NCBI GenBank assembly: GCA_012034655.1
Contig: JAAUOZ010000019.1
Coordinates: 1 to 44,421, forward strand
DNA length: 44,421 nt
Reading direction: 5' to 3'
Origin: Leptolyngbyaceae cyanobacterium CSU_1_3
Lineage (GTDB): Bacteria > Cyanobacteriota > Cyanobacteriia > Leptolyngbyales > Leptolyngbyaceae
Position 1 is the first letter of the stretch. Each line of letters begins with the position of its first letter. Below, one piece after another: positions 1-8,954 of this stretch. The position numbers and the translations under genes are program-made. The notes under the pieces are model-generated. The model worked only from the letters and a program-made list of their open reading frames with translations. It had not been told where the DNA came from and did no database searches.

Positions 1-1138
1 TTCCCCGTTGCCCACGGGTACAAATCACTTGTGCAGCGGCAATATCCCTCGGTTTAGTTGAACCGCACTCAGGGCATTGATGCACTCTTACGCTCAGGTC
101 TTTTTTGACCTCAGCCCCGCAGTCTGGACACTCCTGAGAGGTTCCCCGTGCATCGACCTTGCCGTAAAACACGTCGCGCTTAAAGCACACCCAAGGCAGA
201 ATTTGATTAGCAAATTGCCCCAGCGCAGCATCAAGCGTGTGTTTGCCTAACATTCCTTTCGCCATGATGCGGAAGTCTAAATCTTCCACAAACACCATTC
301 CTGCTTGGTCACAGAGATGATGGGCTAACTTGAAGTGCCAATCCTTGCGAGTATCTGCAATGCGTTGATGCACTCTTCCAATCTTATGCTGAAGCTTCAG
401 CCAGTTTGCAGACCCTTTTTGCTTCGTCTTCAATCTACGTTGCAGCAATGTCAGCTTGCGGTGCAGTTCGTTGAAAAAACGAGGACGCTTGACTTGTTCT
501 CCATCAGACGTTGAAAGAAAGTATTCCAACCCAACATCAATTCCGAGCGGATGACCCTGAGCCATCGGACTCGGAATATTCACATCGGCTTCAAGACTCA
601 GCATGACGAAGTATCCCGATGCCTTGCGAACAATCCGAGCTTGCTTGACTTGGAAGAGTTCGGGAATCTCTCGTGACCATCGCACCCGGACAAAACCGAG
701 TTGAGGCAGTTTTATTCCTTCCTCTAAAACACAGTTTTTGAGCATTTGAGGGAAGACAAAACTCCGCATCCGCCCCCGTTTCTTAAAGCGTGGGAATCCG
801 CATCCTTTTGACTTCATATCCTCAAACGCCCTGTCCAGTGTCCTCAGAATTTGCTGAAGGGCTTGAGCATTCACAGTCTGCAATTCTGGGTATTCGTTCT
901 TAGCGACTGTTAGCCGTTTCGCCTGAACATGGTAGTTAGGAAGCGGTGCATCCGAAGGAAGAATGTACTCTGTCACGATGGAGCAGGCATTGACGGGAGA
1001 CTTACGGGAATTGAGCCAGTCCTTACGTTCCCGTAAAGCAAAGTTCCAGACATTGCGACACACATCTAAGATGCGGTCAATCTCTGCAACCTGAGCCTGA
1101 GTTGGTTCTAGCTTGAATTCCCACGTCATGTTTAGCAT
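1..1138 (-). CDS. tnpB: TnpB (IS200/IS605-type OrfB), cut by the window edge
   Basis: RNA-guided endonuclease/accessory protein of IS200/IS605 or IS607 elements. The frame is open from the ATG at 1138 to the window edge (379 codons seen, no stop); a second in-frame ATG lies at 1129. The RuvC-like triad is visible: Asp201 in a GIDVGLEY motif, Glu285 in VFVEDL and Asp365 in RDIAAAQ. A CPxC...CPxC zinc ribbon lies between the last two. About 380-400 residues is usual for TnpB, so only the tail is missing, and all catalytic residues are present. The element's right end and any omega RNA would lie left of the window. No TnpA transposase is seen on this side. Confidence 0.93.
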   Translation of the reverse strand, partial: MLNMTWEFKLEPTQAQVAEIDRILDVCRNVWNFALRERKDWLNSRKSPVNACSIVTEYILPSDAPLPNYHVQAKRLTVAKNEYPELQTVNAQALQQILRTLDRAFEDMKSKGCGFPRFKKRGRMRSFVFPQMLKNCVLEEGIKLPQLGFVRVRWSREIPELFQVKQARIVRKASGYFVMLSLEADVNIPSPMAQGHPLGIDVGLEYFLSTSDGEQVKRPRFFNELHRKLTLLQRRLKTKQKGSANWLKLQHKIGRVHQRIADTRKDWHFKLAHHLCDQAGMVFVEDLDFRIMAKGMLGKHTLDAALGQFANQILPWVCFKRDVFYGKVDARGTSQECPDCGAEVKKDLSVRVHQCPECGSTKPRDIAAAQVICTRGQRG

Positions 1139-1140
1139 GT

Positions 1141-1165
1141 CTACATCGTATCAGATATCGTGTAG
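1141..1165. repeat. imperfect palindrome next to the tnpB start
   Basis: A CTACA...TGTAG dyad with a partly matching interior sits 3 bp upstream of the longest tnpB start. IS200/IS605 elements carry subterminal hairpins at their left end, so this may be that end. The assignment is an inference from position and symmetry only. Confidence 0.35.
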
Positions 1166-1257
1166 ACTCTGGAAGACTGCTCCTTTCAGTCGCGCTCCGC
1201 TACACCCCCAACCAAGCTTTCAGCTATGGTTGGAGTACTGCGAAGTTCTTTGATAGG

Positions 1258-1379
1258 CGGCGTTGTTGAATCCCACGATGAAACCATTTCCCCAAGCATT
1301 GAGGCTCTGCTCAGAATTCAGCGAAACCCTAGTTTCATTCAGCAACGCCGTATTATTAGCTCGCAGATCCTCAATGCTT
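1258..1379. repeat. interlocked inverted repeats, MITE-like, in the tnpB-gcvP gap
   Basis: Two inverted repeats interlock. Pair one is 14 bp with one mismatch: 1258-1271 (CGGCGTTGTTGAAT) against 1337-1350. Pair two is 17 bp with one mismatch: 1294-1310 against 1363-1379 (arm AAGCATTGAGG plus TCTGC). Each left arm lies in, or before, the loop of the other pair. The first motif, as GGCGTTGCTGAAT, recurs at 26708-26720, so it looks like the terminal repeat of a mobile element. The rest of the 1139-1459 gap shows no gene that I can support. Confidence 0.55.
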
Positions 1380-1459
1380 TCAAGCACCTGATTTGAGCCT
1401 TCTAGGGCCGACTCAGCTAGGGTGAGAAGCCCAATGCTGAATTGATGACTCTCTTATCT

Positions 1460-4456
1460 TCATTCCTCATAAGCTTGCATCGGCAGACACGAACATACAA
1501 GATTGCGATCGCCGTAGGCATTGTCGATCCGCCCAACGGTGGCCCAAAACTTATGGTCGCGAGTCCATTGGGTTGGGTAAACGGCTTCCTGGCGAGAATA
1601 GGGGCGGTTCCAGTCGGCGGCAGCTAAGTCGGCGGCGGTGTGGGGGGCATTTTTGAGCAGGTTGTTTTGGCGATCGACCTGACCTGCTTCGATCGCGCGA
1701 ATTTCTTCACGAATGGCGATCAGGGCATCACAGAAGCGATCGAGTTCCTGCTTCGATTCGCTTTCGGTGGGTTCAACCATGACCGTTCCAGCGACGGGCC
1801 AGGAGACAGTCGGTGGATGGAAACCATAATCAATCAAGCGTTTGGCAATGTCATCGACTTCAATTTCGGCGCTTTTCTTAAACTGGCGCAGGTCGAGAAT
1901 GCATTCGTGGGCAACCATTCCATTTTTGCCCTTGTAGAGAACGGGATAGTGATTCTCTAAGCGTTTGGCGATGTAGTTGGCATTGAGAATGGCGACTTCT
2001 GTGGCTGCGGTTAGCCCTTTTCCGCCCATGAGCGCAATATACATCCACGAGATCGGCAGAATGCTGGCACTGCCCCAGGGCGCGGCAGAGACAGCCCCAA
2101 TCCCCTGCTGACCCCCCATCGGAATCACCGAATGCCTGGGCAAAAAGGGAAGCAAGTGGGCTGCAACGCCGATCGGCCCCATCCCCGGCCCGCCGCCACC
2201 GTGGGGAATGCAGAAGGTTTTGTGTAAATTGAGGTGACAGACATCTGCCCCAAAATCACCAGGGCGACAAAGCCCCACCTGGGCGTTCATATTTGCCCCA
2301 TCCATGTAGACCTGTCCACCGTGGGCATGGACGATCGCACAAATTTCGATAATTCCTTCCTCAAAAACACCGTGGGTTGAGGGATAAGTCACCATTAGGG
2401 CGGAGAGGTTCTTTTGGTGTTTTTCGGCTTTGGCTTTGAGGTCGGCGATGTCGATGTTGCCTGCGTCGTCACAGGCGATCGCCACGACTTGCATTCCAGC
2501 CATGACGGCGCTAGCGGGGTTTGTGCCGTGGGCAGACTGGGGAATCAGACAAATATTGCGATGCCCTTCGCCCCGGTGCTGGTGATATTCTCGAATCACC
2601 AAAAGCCCCGTGTATTCGCCCTGAGACCCGGCATTTGGTTGCAGCGAAATGCCCGCAAATCCGGTGATTTCCGCCAGCCATTCTTCTAGCTGTTGAAACA
2701 GGATTTGATACCCCTCGGTTTGCTCGATCGGCGCAAAGGGGTGAATCTGACCAAACTCGGCCCAGGTGACAGGAACCATTTCTGAAGTGCTGTTGAGCTT
2801 CATGGTGCATGATCCTAGGGGAATCATGGCGGTGGTCAGGGAGAGGTCTTTAGACTGGAGCCGATAGAGGTAGCGCAGCAGTTCGGTTTCTGACTGGTGG
2901 TTGTGGAAGACGGGATGGGTGAGGTAGGGGGTGGTGCGGGCGAAGGGATGGGGACTAGGGGAGAGAGGCAGCAGATCTTCGGGGTTGAAGTGGGGGGTCT
3001 GTTCGGCGGCGAAGATTTGGAAGAGGGCGATCAGGTCGTCGGTGCAGACGGTTTCGTCGAGGGAAATGCCGAAGGTACGATCGTCGATGCGTCTCAAATT
3101 TTTGTGGTGGGCCAGTGATCGTCTGACTACGCCTTCTGCTTGCTCTGAGGGCACTTGAACGCGCAATGTGTCGAAATAGGGTTCTGCCCCTAGAGTGCAG
3201 CCGAGTTTTTGCAGCCCGATCGCCAACAGCGTCGTCATTTGGTGGATGCGATCGGCGATGCGTTTGAGTCCGGTAGGCCCGTGGTAGACGGCGTAGGTTC
3301 CAGCAATGACAGCCAGCAGCACTTGAGCGGTGCAAATATTACTGGTGGCTTTGTCGCGGCGGATGTGCTGCTCACGGGTCTGGAGGGCTAATCTCAAGGC
3401 GGGCTGACCGTTTACATCCTTAGAAACGCCCACCAACCGACCGGGGATTTGTCGCTTGTAGATTTCTCTGGTGGCGAAGTAAGCCGCGTGGGGCCCTCCA
3501 TACCCCAAAGGAACGCCAAACCGTTGCGTGTTGCCAACGGCGATATCTGCGCCAAATTCTCCGGGCGGCTTGAGCAACGTCAAACTCAGTAAGTCTGCTG
3601 CCACGGTGACGATCGCCCCGACCTGATGGGCCCGATCGCAGAATGCTTGGTAGTCATAGATTGCGCCGTCGGTTGCCGGATATTGCAACAGCGCTCCAAA
3701 AATTGGTGTATCGAAGCCAAATTGACGATGATCGCCAACCAAAACCTCAATCCCTAGGGGAATTGCCCTGGTTTTGACGACCTCGATCGTTTGGGGATGG
3801 CAGGTTTCTGAAACCCAAAAAGTTTTTGCCTGGGTTTTGCAGAGTCCATAACTCATAGACATTGCTTCGGCGGCGGCGGTTGCTTCATCTAACAAAGAAG
3901 CGTTGGCGATTTCTAGCCCCGTCAGGTCGATCACCAGGGTTTGAAAGTTGAGCAAAGCTTCGAGGCGGCCCTGGGCGATCTCAGGTTGGTAGGGCGTGTA
4001 TTGGGTATACCAACCGGGGTTTTCGAGAATGTTGCGCTGAATCACGGGTGGTGTGATGCAGTTGTGGTAGCCCATGCCGATGAACGATCGATAAATCTGA
4101 TTCTGGTCGGCGATCGCCTTCAACTCAGCCAGCAGTTCATACTCACTCCGACTGGCACTAATTTTCAACGGCTGCCGCAGACGAATTGCCGGGGGAACTG
4201 CCTTGCTAATCAACGCCTCCATTGAGTCTAGACCCAACTCACTGAGCATCTGTTGAAGGTCTGAAGGGCGAGGGCCGATGTGGCGATCGACAAAGCGATC
4301 GGTATAGCTCAACTCATCCGTCGGCGTGGGGCTGTGGGTAGAAGCTCGATCGCCATTTTGGGCAGGAGTGTCGTGATCTGTAGAAGAGAGGACATGGCTC
4401 GATTCAGACTGACTCAATTCAACCGTGGTTTGCATTTGGGTAACAGACTCTGACAT
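1460..4456 (-). CDS. gcvP: glycine dehydrogenase (decarboxylating), P protein
   Basis: PLP-dependent P protein of the glycine cleavage system. It decarboxylates glycine and passes the aminomethyl group to the lipoyl arm of GcvH; in cyanobacteria it serves photorespiratory glycine turnover. The protein has 998 residues, close to the family's roughly 950-1000, and holds both halves of the P-protein fold. The PLP lysine is Lys746 in the [21 protein letters not shown] motif. The N terminus carries about 50 Ser/Thr-rich residues before the conserved DRHIGP motif, so the true start could be further in. gcvH lies upstream on the same strand, 235 bp away with a hairpin between, so the two may not share one transcript. 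Confidence 0.97.
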   Translation of the reverse strand: MSESVTQMQTTVELSQSESSHVLSSTDHDTPAQNGDRASTHSPTPTDELSYTDRFVDRHIGPRPSDLQQMLSELGLDSMEALISKAVPPAIRLRQPLKISASRSEYELLAELKAIADQNQIYRSFIGMGYHNCITPPVIQRNILENPGWYTQYTPYQPEIAQGRLEALLNFQTLVIDLTGLEIANASLLDEATAAAEAMSMSYGLCKTQAKTFWVSETCHPQTIEVVKTRAIPLGIEVLVGDHRQFGFDTPIFGALLQYPATDGAIYDYQAFCDRAHQVGAIVTVAADLLSLTLLKPPGEFGADIAVGNTQRFGVPLGYGGPHAAYFATREIYKRQIPGRLVGVSKDVNGQPALRLALQTREQHIRRDKATSNICTAQVLLAVIAGTYAVYHGPTGLKRIADRIHQMTTLLAIGLQKLGCTLGAEPYFDTLRVQVPSEQAEGVVRRSLAHHKNLRRIDDRTFGISLDETVCTDDLIALFQIFAAEQTPHFNPEDLLPLSPSPHPFARTTPYLTHPVFHNHQSETELLRYLYRLQSKDLSLTTAMIPLGSCTMKLNSTSEMVPVTWAEFGQIHPFAPIEQTEGYQILFQQLEEWLAEITGFAGISLQPNAGSQGEYTGLLVIREYHQHRGEGHRNICLIPQSAHGTNPASAVMAGMQVVAIACDDAGNIDIADLKAKAEKHQKNLSALMVTYPSTHGVFEEGIIEICAIVHAHGGQVYMDGANMNAQVGLCRPGDFGADVCHLNLHKTFCIPHGGGGPGMGPIGVAAHLLPFLPRHSVIPMGGQQGIGAVSAAPWGSASILPISWMYIALMGGKGLTAATEVAILNANYIAKRLENHYPVLYKGKNGMVAHECILDLRQFKKSAEIEVDDIAKRLIDYGFHPPTVSWPVAGTVMVEPTESESKQELDRFCDALIAIREEIRAIEAGQVDRQNNLLKNAPHTAADLAAADWNRPYSRQEAVYPTQWTRDHKFWATVGRIDNAYGDRNLVCSCLPMQAYEE

Positions 4457-4606
4457 AGTTAGATTTACGGTTTGGTTAAATTGTACGGTTTGGGTGAATA
4501 GACTTCAGAATGGTGGCGATCGCAGGATTGAAAAGTTCGGGATAAACCACAGCCCAAAGATGTAGGCAGTCTGATTCTGATTGTTCTTTATATTCTGCAA
4601 CAATTA

Positions 4607-4629
4607 ACCCGCTAGTGGCATTAGCGGGT
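4607..4629 (-). terminator. hairpin between gcvH and gcvP
   Basis: A perfect 8-bp stem, ACCCGCTA against TAGCGGGT, encloses a 7-nt loop. It lies about 60 bp past the gcvH stop and 150 bp before the gcvP start. The A/T-rich sequence after the stem on the minus strand is weak as a U tract. It could be a terminator or a processing/attenuation hairpin. Confidence 0.4.
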
Positions 4630-4691
4630 GTGAAGGGATGATGAAGCTAGGGTCAGAAGTTCAGTAAATTTGGGGAGAAATTTTTATAGCT

Positions 4692-5081
4692 TTATTCGCC
4701 TTCTACCCGCGATCGATACACCTCGGCAGAGAGGGTGTCTTCCAAATCGTTGAGATCATCCACCTGCACTTTGAGCAACCAACCTTTGATGTAGGGGTCG
4801 TCTACTAGTTTTTCGGGCGCATCGACCATTTCAGCATTCGCCTCCATCACTGTGCCTGTAACCGGAGATTTTAAATCTTCGACCGCCTTGACCGATTCTA
4901 CCGTGCCAAAGCTTGCTCCCTTCTCGACGGCATCTCCCACGGCGGGCAACTCTAGAAACACAATGTCACCGAGTTGATCGATCGCAAACGCACTAATGCC
5001 GATCGTCACGGTGTCGCCCTCGACACGGGCATATTCGTGGCTGTCAGTGTATTTCAGGTCTTCGGGATATTCCAGCGCCAT
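4692..5081 (-). CDS. gcvH: glycine cleavage system H protein
   Basis: Lipoyl carrier protein of the glycine cleavage system, shuttling the aminomethyl group from GcvP to GcvT. It has 129 residues, the normal family length. The lipoylation site is Lys65 in the ESVKAVEDL motif, in the expected beta-hairpin context, and the N terminus ([13 protein letters not shown]) is typical. It is transcribed toward gcvP. gcvT is not in this window. Confidence 0.97.
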   Translation of the reverse strand: MALEYPEDLKYTDSHEYARVEGDTVTIGISAFAIDQLGDIVFLELPAVGDAVEKGASFGTVESVKAVEDLKSPVTGTVMEANAEMVDAPEKLVDDPYIKGWLLKVQVDDLNDLEDTLSAEVYRSRVEGE

Positions 5082-5254
5082 TTTGGTTCCTCTACGATCG
5101 CCTAATGTTGAACTTTGAGCATGATTTGGAGCTTAGACGAAGGACGGTGAGCCGAGAATTTCCGGTCTGAGGTCTGCGATCGTCTAAAGCTCAATGCATC
5201 CTGCCTCAAAAAGTCTACCCTCTGCCCGACAATTTGTAGACGGGTTTTTGCGGG

Positions 5255-5683
5255 TCAAGTTTCTACCGCTTTTGTCGCTAACCCAGCCAGATGGCCATCG
5301 GCGGTTTTGCCAATGATATATAAGTCGAGGTTCGTTTCGCCTATTCTATAAACTTGTAAATCGCTCAAGTGTTGCTTAAGCGTGTCAACGAGTTGTTGAT
5401 ATTGAGACACGATCGTTTGTTCTGACTCATTTTGCCAGTCTTGAATCTGTGTTGCTTGCTCAAAAAAAGTGTCGAGATCTTGAGCTACGATCGTCGTATT
5501 TTCAGATCGATCGACCCGTTCTAAAAGCATTCTATGATCCAATCCTTCTAGCGTCGTATTTTCCCACACAAAAACCTCAAACGGCGCTTCCGACTCACTA
5601 ACCCAGAGCAAATCCTTCGATACTTCCTTCAATTGATCTAGCAATTCCAACGAATCGTTTTTCATTCCTCCCTTATCCCTCAT
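5255..5683 (-). CDS. nuiA: NuiA-like nuclease A inhibitor
   Basis: 142 residues resembling Anabaena NuiA, which binds and blocks the sugar-nonspecific nuclease NucA. Shared family features include an N-terminal amphipathic helix followed by SESEAPFEVFVWE, a central DLDTFFEQATQIQDW segment and the C-terminal VYRIGE...DLYIIGKTADGHLAG...TKAVET stretch. A second start, Met7 at 5665, directly follows a GGGAGG sequence and may be the real one. The gene begins 8 bp after the helicase stop and is probably co-transcribed with it. No nucA is visible in the window. The family assignment rests on remembered sequence similarity; binding of any nuclease is inference. Confidence 0.85.
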   Translation of the reverse strand: MRDKGGMKNDSLELLDQLKEVSKDLLWVSESEAPFEVFVWENTTLEGLDHRMLLERVDRSENTTIVAQDLDTFFEQATQIQDWQNESEQTIVSQYQQLVDTLKQHLSDLQVYRIGETNLDLYIIGKTADGHLAGLATKAVET

Positions 5684-5691
5684 CTTTCACA

Positions 5692-7176
5692 TTAAGACCA
5701 ATCATCCCAGTCTGCTTCCGTCTCAGCCGCCCGCGGAATCGATGGAGTTGGAACGGCGTAAATTGGAGGCGATGGCACTAACTCTAGCTGATTTGACTTG
5801 GGCTTAAATGTCTCACCTTTGCGACGGCGAGACACACTTTCTTCGCTCGTATCTTCTGCCACCACTTCGTAGAGTAATGCTAATTTTGTGGGATCTTTGC
5901 CCTTGCGGAGAATGCGCCCCAATCGCTGAATATATTCGCGAGTCGAAGCCGTCCCCGAAAGCACGATCGCCACACTCGCCTCCGGCACATCCACTCCTTC
6001 ATTCAACACTCTAGACGCAACCAAGGTTTTGTAGTCACCCTGCTTAAATCGCGTCAAAATGTTGTGACGTTCTTTGACCGGGGTTTGATGGGTGATCGCA
6101 GGAATAAGAAATTCTTGAGAAATCTGATAAACGGTGGCATTGTCGTCTGTGAAAATCAAGGTGCGTTCGGGGTGGTGCTGGGAAAGGAGATCAGCTAGAA
6201 CCCTGATCTTGCCTTCGGTTCCAAAGGCGATCGCCCTGGCTTCTCGGTGAGCCAACATTGCTTTGCGTCCGGCTTTCGATCGGGCGCTCGCCTGCACAAA
6301 TCGCTGCCAACCCTGGGCGCTACTGAGGTAGATATTCGCCTCTTTGAGAAAAGCATTGCGAACTTGAATCAGTCGATCGTAGCGTTCGCGTTCCTGTTTT
6401 GAGAGTTTGACTTTAATCTGGGTTGCTTTGTGATTGGCCAGTGCTGATCCAGATAATTCTTCTGCGGTGCGTCGATAGACTTCAGCACCGATCAAAACCT
6501 GTAGATCTTCGTGTTTGCCGTCTGTTCGTTCGGGTGTGGCCGTGAGTCCCAATCGGTAGGGTGCGATCGCATATTCAGCAATCACGCGATTGAAGTCACT
6601 GGGTAGATGATGGCATTCATCAAACACTAACAAACCATATTGATTGCCCAGCGTTTCAGCATTGATGGCTGCACTGTCGTAGGTGGAGACGAGCAGCGGA
6701 GAACGATCGCGCGATCCACCCCCCAATAGCCCCACCTCCACATCCGGAAAAGCCGCCACCAAATGGGCATACCACTGGTGCATCAAATCCAACGTCGGAA
6801 CCATCACCAACGTGCTGCGCTGAGTCGCTTGCATGGCCATTTGGGCCAGGTAGGTTTTGCCAGCGGCGGTGGGCAACACTACCACTCCCATGCGTCCGGC
6901 GGCTCTCCAGGCATCCAGCGCCTCTTGCTGATGGGTATAGGGCTGCATTTCTAGACTAGCCACCATCTCTACGTCTGCAAAGGCTTTGGCTTTGTCGTCG
7001 AGTTCTGTGCCTTCTGCTCGCATTGCCAGTACGAGATTGCGATATTGGTTGGCAGGAATGCGAAATTTCTCGACTCGATCGTCCCAGATGGCGTAATCCA
7101 TCCAGGCTTTGCCCCTTGGTGGGGGATGCAAAATCAGCGTGCCGCGATCGAACTGAAGTGTCGGAGTCCGAGCCAT
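5692..7176 (-). CDS. superfamily 2 DEAD/DEAH helicase, XPB/SSL2-like
   Basis: ATP-dependent DNA helicase or translocase of 494 residues. An N-terminal damage-recognition-like region (about 1-80) precedes two RecA domains. Visible motifs are the Walker A LPTAAGKT (101-108), DECH (186-189), the LTATPERTDG motif III region (211-220) and QRLGRILRKG motif VI (417-426). The layout resembles compact XPB-type helicases of archaea and bacteria. Archaeal XPB usually pairs with the nuclease Bax1 (DUF790); here the downstream partner, 8 bp away, is instead a NuiA-like nuclease inhibitor. The last 40 residues are acidic and low in complexity. Confidence 0.92.
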   Translation of the reverse strand: MARTPTLQFDRGTLILHPPPRGKAWMDYAIWDDRVEKFRIPANQYRNLVLAMRAEGTELDDKAKAFADVEMVASLEMQPYTHQQEALDAWRAAGRMGVVVLPTAAGKTYLAQMAMQATQRSTLVMVPTLDLMHQWYAHLVAAFPDVEVGLLGGGSRDRSPLLVSTYDSAAINAETLGNQYGLLVFDECHHLPSDFNRVIAEYAIAPYRLGLTATPERTDGKHEDLQVLIGAEVYRRTAEELSGSALANHKATQIKVKLSKQERERYDRLIQVRNAFLKEANIYLSSAQGWQRFVQASARSKAGRKAMLAHREARAIAFGTEGKIRVLADLLSQHHPERTLIFTDDNATVYQISQEFLIPAITHQTPVKERHNILTRFKQGDYKTLVASRVLNEGVDVPEASVAIVLSGTASTREYIQRLGRILRKGKDPTKLALLYEVVAEDTSEESVSRRRKGETFKPKSNQLELVPSPPIYAVPTPSIPRAAETEADWDDWS

Positions 7177-7377
7177 TTGATTTACTCAGAACAGATGTTC
7201 GTTTCTGATGCTTATGGTGTCACCTCTGGCAGCATTCTGCAAGTCAAGGGATCTCACCAGAGACGAGGGTGCTTTAGTGGGATGATAGGACGAATAGATT
7301 ATCTTGATTCAGGAAGTGCGAGATAATTAATTAATTCATTCATTAAATCCTCCCTGGCAAGTTCTTCTAGCGCCCAT

Positions 7378-7407
7378 TTTCTAAGGGATCTGTTTCTAAG
7401 GGATCTG
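7378..7407. repeat. 15-bp tandem duplication
   Basis: Two exact adjacent copies of TTTCTAAGGGATCTG (7378-7392 and 7393-7407) in the divergent gap between the helicase and the first response regulator. Confidence 0.9.
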
Positions 7408-7432
7408 TGAGTTAATCATGGATCACCCGCCA

Positions 7433-7502
7433 GGTTTCGACTTTGCTCAACCTGCAACCGTCGAGGGCTGAGCAAAGCCAAGGGTTGAGCAAAGCCGAAA
7501 CC
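7433..7502. repeat. 20-bp inverted repeat, long hairpin
   Basis: The arm at 7433-7452 (GGTTTCGACTTTGCTCAACC) pairs with 7483-7502 with one mismatch across a 30-nt loop. The loop holds a third partial copy (GGGCTGAGCAAAGCC). A related copy, GGTTGAGCGGAGTCGAAACC, occurs at 44289-44308, so this is a dispersed repeat family. The remainder of the 7177-7612 gap shows short A/T runs and no gene that I can support. Confidence 0.8.
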
Positions 7503-7612
7503 CGATTCACTGATATTTTATTTTTATGCAAACCCCTCACTTCTTGAAACCATCCCCTCGATCGCTGCCAACATAGAATCGCAAAAACCCCTGCAACTGG
7601 AAAAGTCACGCC

Positions 7613-8899
7613 ATGAGCAAGCCTGTGGTCATTTGTGTCGATGACGATTCTACGATCTTAGAAAGCCTAAAAATCGAGCTAAAACAATTGCTCGGCAAAG
7701 ATTGCATCATCGAAACCGCCGAAGGGGGCGATGAAGCGCTAGAGCTATTCGACGATTTGCGCCGAGACAAATATGAAGTTGCGCTAGTGCTGGCCGATTA
7801 CATCATGCCTGGGCTGAAAGGCGATGAACTGCTCAAGCGCATCCACGCATGTTCGCCCAAAACGCTCAATATCATGGTGAGTGGGCAGGCAGATCTAGAA
7901 GCCGTCAGCAAAACGATTCGAGATGCCAAACTTTATCGCTATATCAGCAAACCGTGGAAGCCCGAAGATCTCAACATGGTCGTGCTAGAAGCGATTCAGA
8001 GCTACCTCAAAGATCGCAAACTAGAGCTACAGGCGGTGCAACTTCAGAATGCTCACAGGGAGCTTACTCAGCTTTACCAAAAAGTTGAACAACTAAACAT
8101 TAACCTAGAACATCAAGTCCAAGAACGCACCAGCCAACTGCAACAAAAAATGCAGGAATTGCAGACTCTCAGCCAACTAAAAGAAGATTTTTTGTACGCC
8201 GTCTCCCACGATTTGCGAACGCCCCTGACGGGGATGTTGTTGGTGTTGAAAAAGCTGCAAACTAAGGCACTGCTCGAAACCGATGCAGCCGTTTCTCTAC
8301 CAATGCCAGTGCTCGATCTCATGGTCAAAAGTAGCGATCGTCAACTGAAAATGCTCGACTCGCTACTCGAAGTGCATTCTAGCGATGTGTTTGGCTTCAA
8401 GCTCGATCGTCAACTCATTGATCTCCAAAAATTGGTGCAGATGATTGTGCAGGATCTCGATCCATTGATCAGCGAAAATGGAGCCACGATCGTCGATCGT
8501 TGCCCCCATCAACCCTTGTTCCTGTCGATCGACCCCACCCAAATCAGGCGCGTCTACGAAAATTTGATTGTCAACGCCCTCAAACACAACTCACCAGGAA
8601 TTTGCCTCACCTTAACGATCGAGCCAGACCCATCCGGTGTGCGCTGCGCCATTCAAGACAACGGCATCGGCATGACACAGGCAGAATGTATCGGGCTATT
8701 CGATCGCTACGTGCAGGGCGATCACTCTGGAAATCGTCCCCGGCGCTCTCTGGGAGTGGGTTTGGGGTTATATCTCTGTCGGCAGATCATTACAGCCCAC
8801 GGCGGACAAATTGGCGTTGAAAGCACCCCTGAGCAAGGCGCAACCTTCTGGTTTACACTGCCATCTGAGCAGCCAGATCCAACACGCTGCGCCGATTGA
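7613..8899 (+). CDS. response regulator-histidine kinase hybrid
   Basis: A 428-residue cytoplasmic hybrid. An N-terminal receiver domain (about 4-125) has its acceptor at Asp62 in VLADYIMPG and a KPW motif at its end. A coiled coil (about 130-185) links it to a HisKA domain with His199 in AVSHDLRTPL, then a HATPase_c domain with the N box ENLIVNALKHN, DNGIGM and GVGLGLYLCRQI. The receiver-first order suggests that phosphorylation by another kinase controls its own kinase activity. It is the first of three kinase genes in the same direction; the next starts 55 bp downstream. Confidence 0.93.
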   Translation: MSKPVVICVDDDSTILESLKIELKQLLGKDCIIETAEGGDEALELFDDLRRDKYEVALVLADYIMPGLKGDELLKRIHACSPKTLNIMVSGQADLEAVSKTIRDAKLYRYISKPWKPEDLNMVVLEAIQSYLKDRKLELQAVQLQNAHRELTQLYQKVEQLNINLEHQVQERTSQLQQKMQELQTLSQLKEDFLYAVSHDLRTPLTGMLLVLKKLQTKALLETDAAVSLPMPVLDLMVKSSDRQLKMLDSLLEVHSSDVFGFKLDRQLIDLQKLVQMIVQDLDPLISENGATIVDRCPHQPLFLSIDPTQIRRVYENLIVNALKHNSPGICLTLTIEPDPSGVRCAIQDNGIGMTQAECIGLFDRYVQGDHSGNRPRRSLGVGLGLYLCRQIITAHGGQIGVESTPEQGATFWFTLPSEQPDPTRCAD

Positions 8900-8954
8900 G
8901 TCTTCTCTATCTCCCGCCTCCGAAGACACCTCCCACCTTCTTCGTTGTTCGCCC

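Noticed and set aside
2511-3335. Open frames inside gcvP, on both strands
   Set aside because: They overlap a long conserved gene and encode Arg/Pro-rich sequence typical of shadow frames in GC-rich DNA.
4457-4691. Possible glycine riboswitch upstream of gcvP
   Set aside because: I could not find the conserved cores of a tandem glycine aptamer; only one simple hairpin is clear.
7412-7609. 65-codon minus-strand frame in the divergent gap
   Set aside because: It runs through the long inverted repeat and has no family features.
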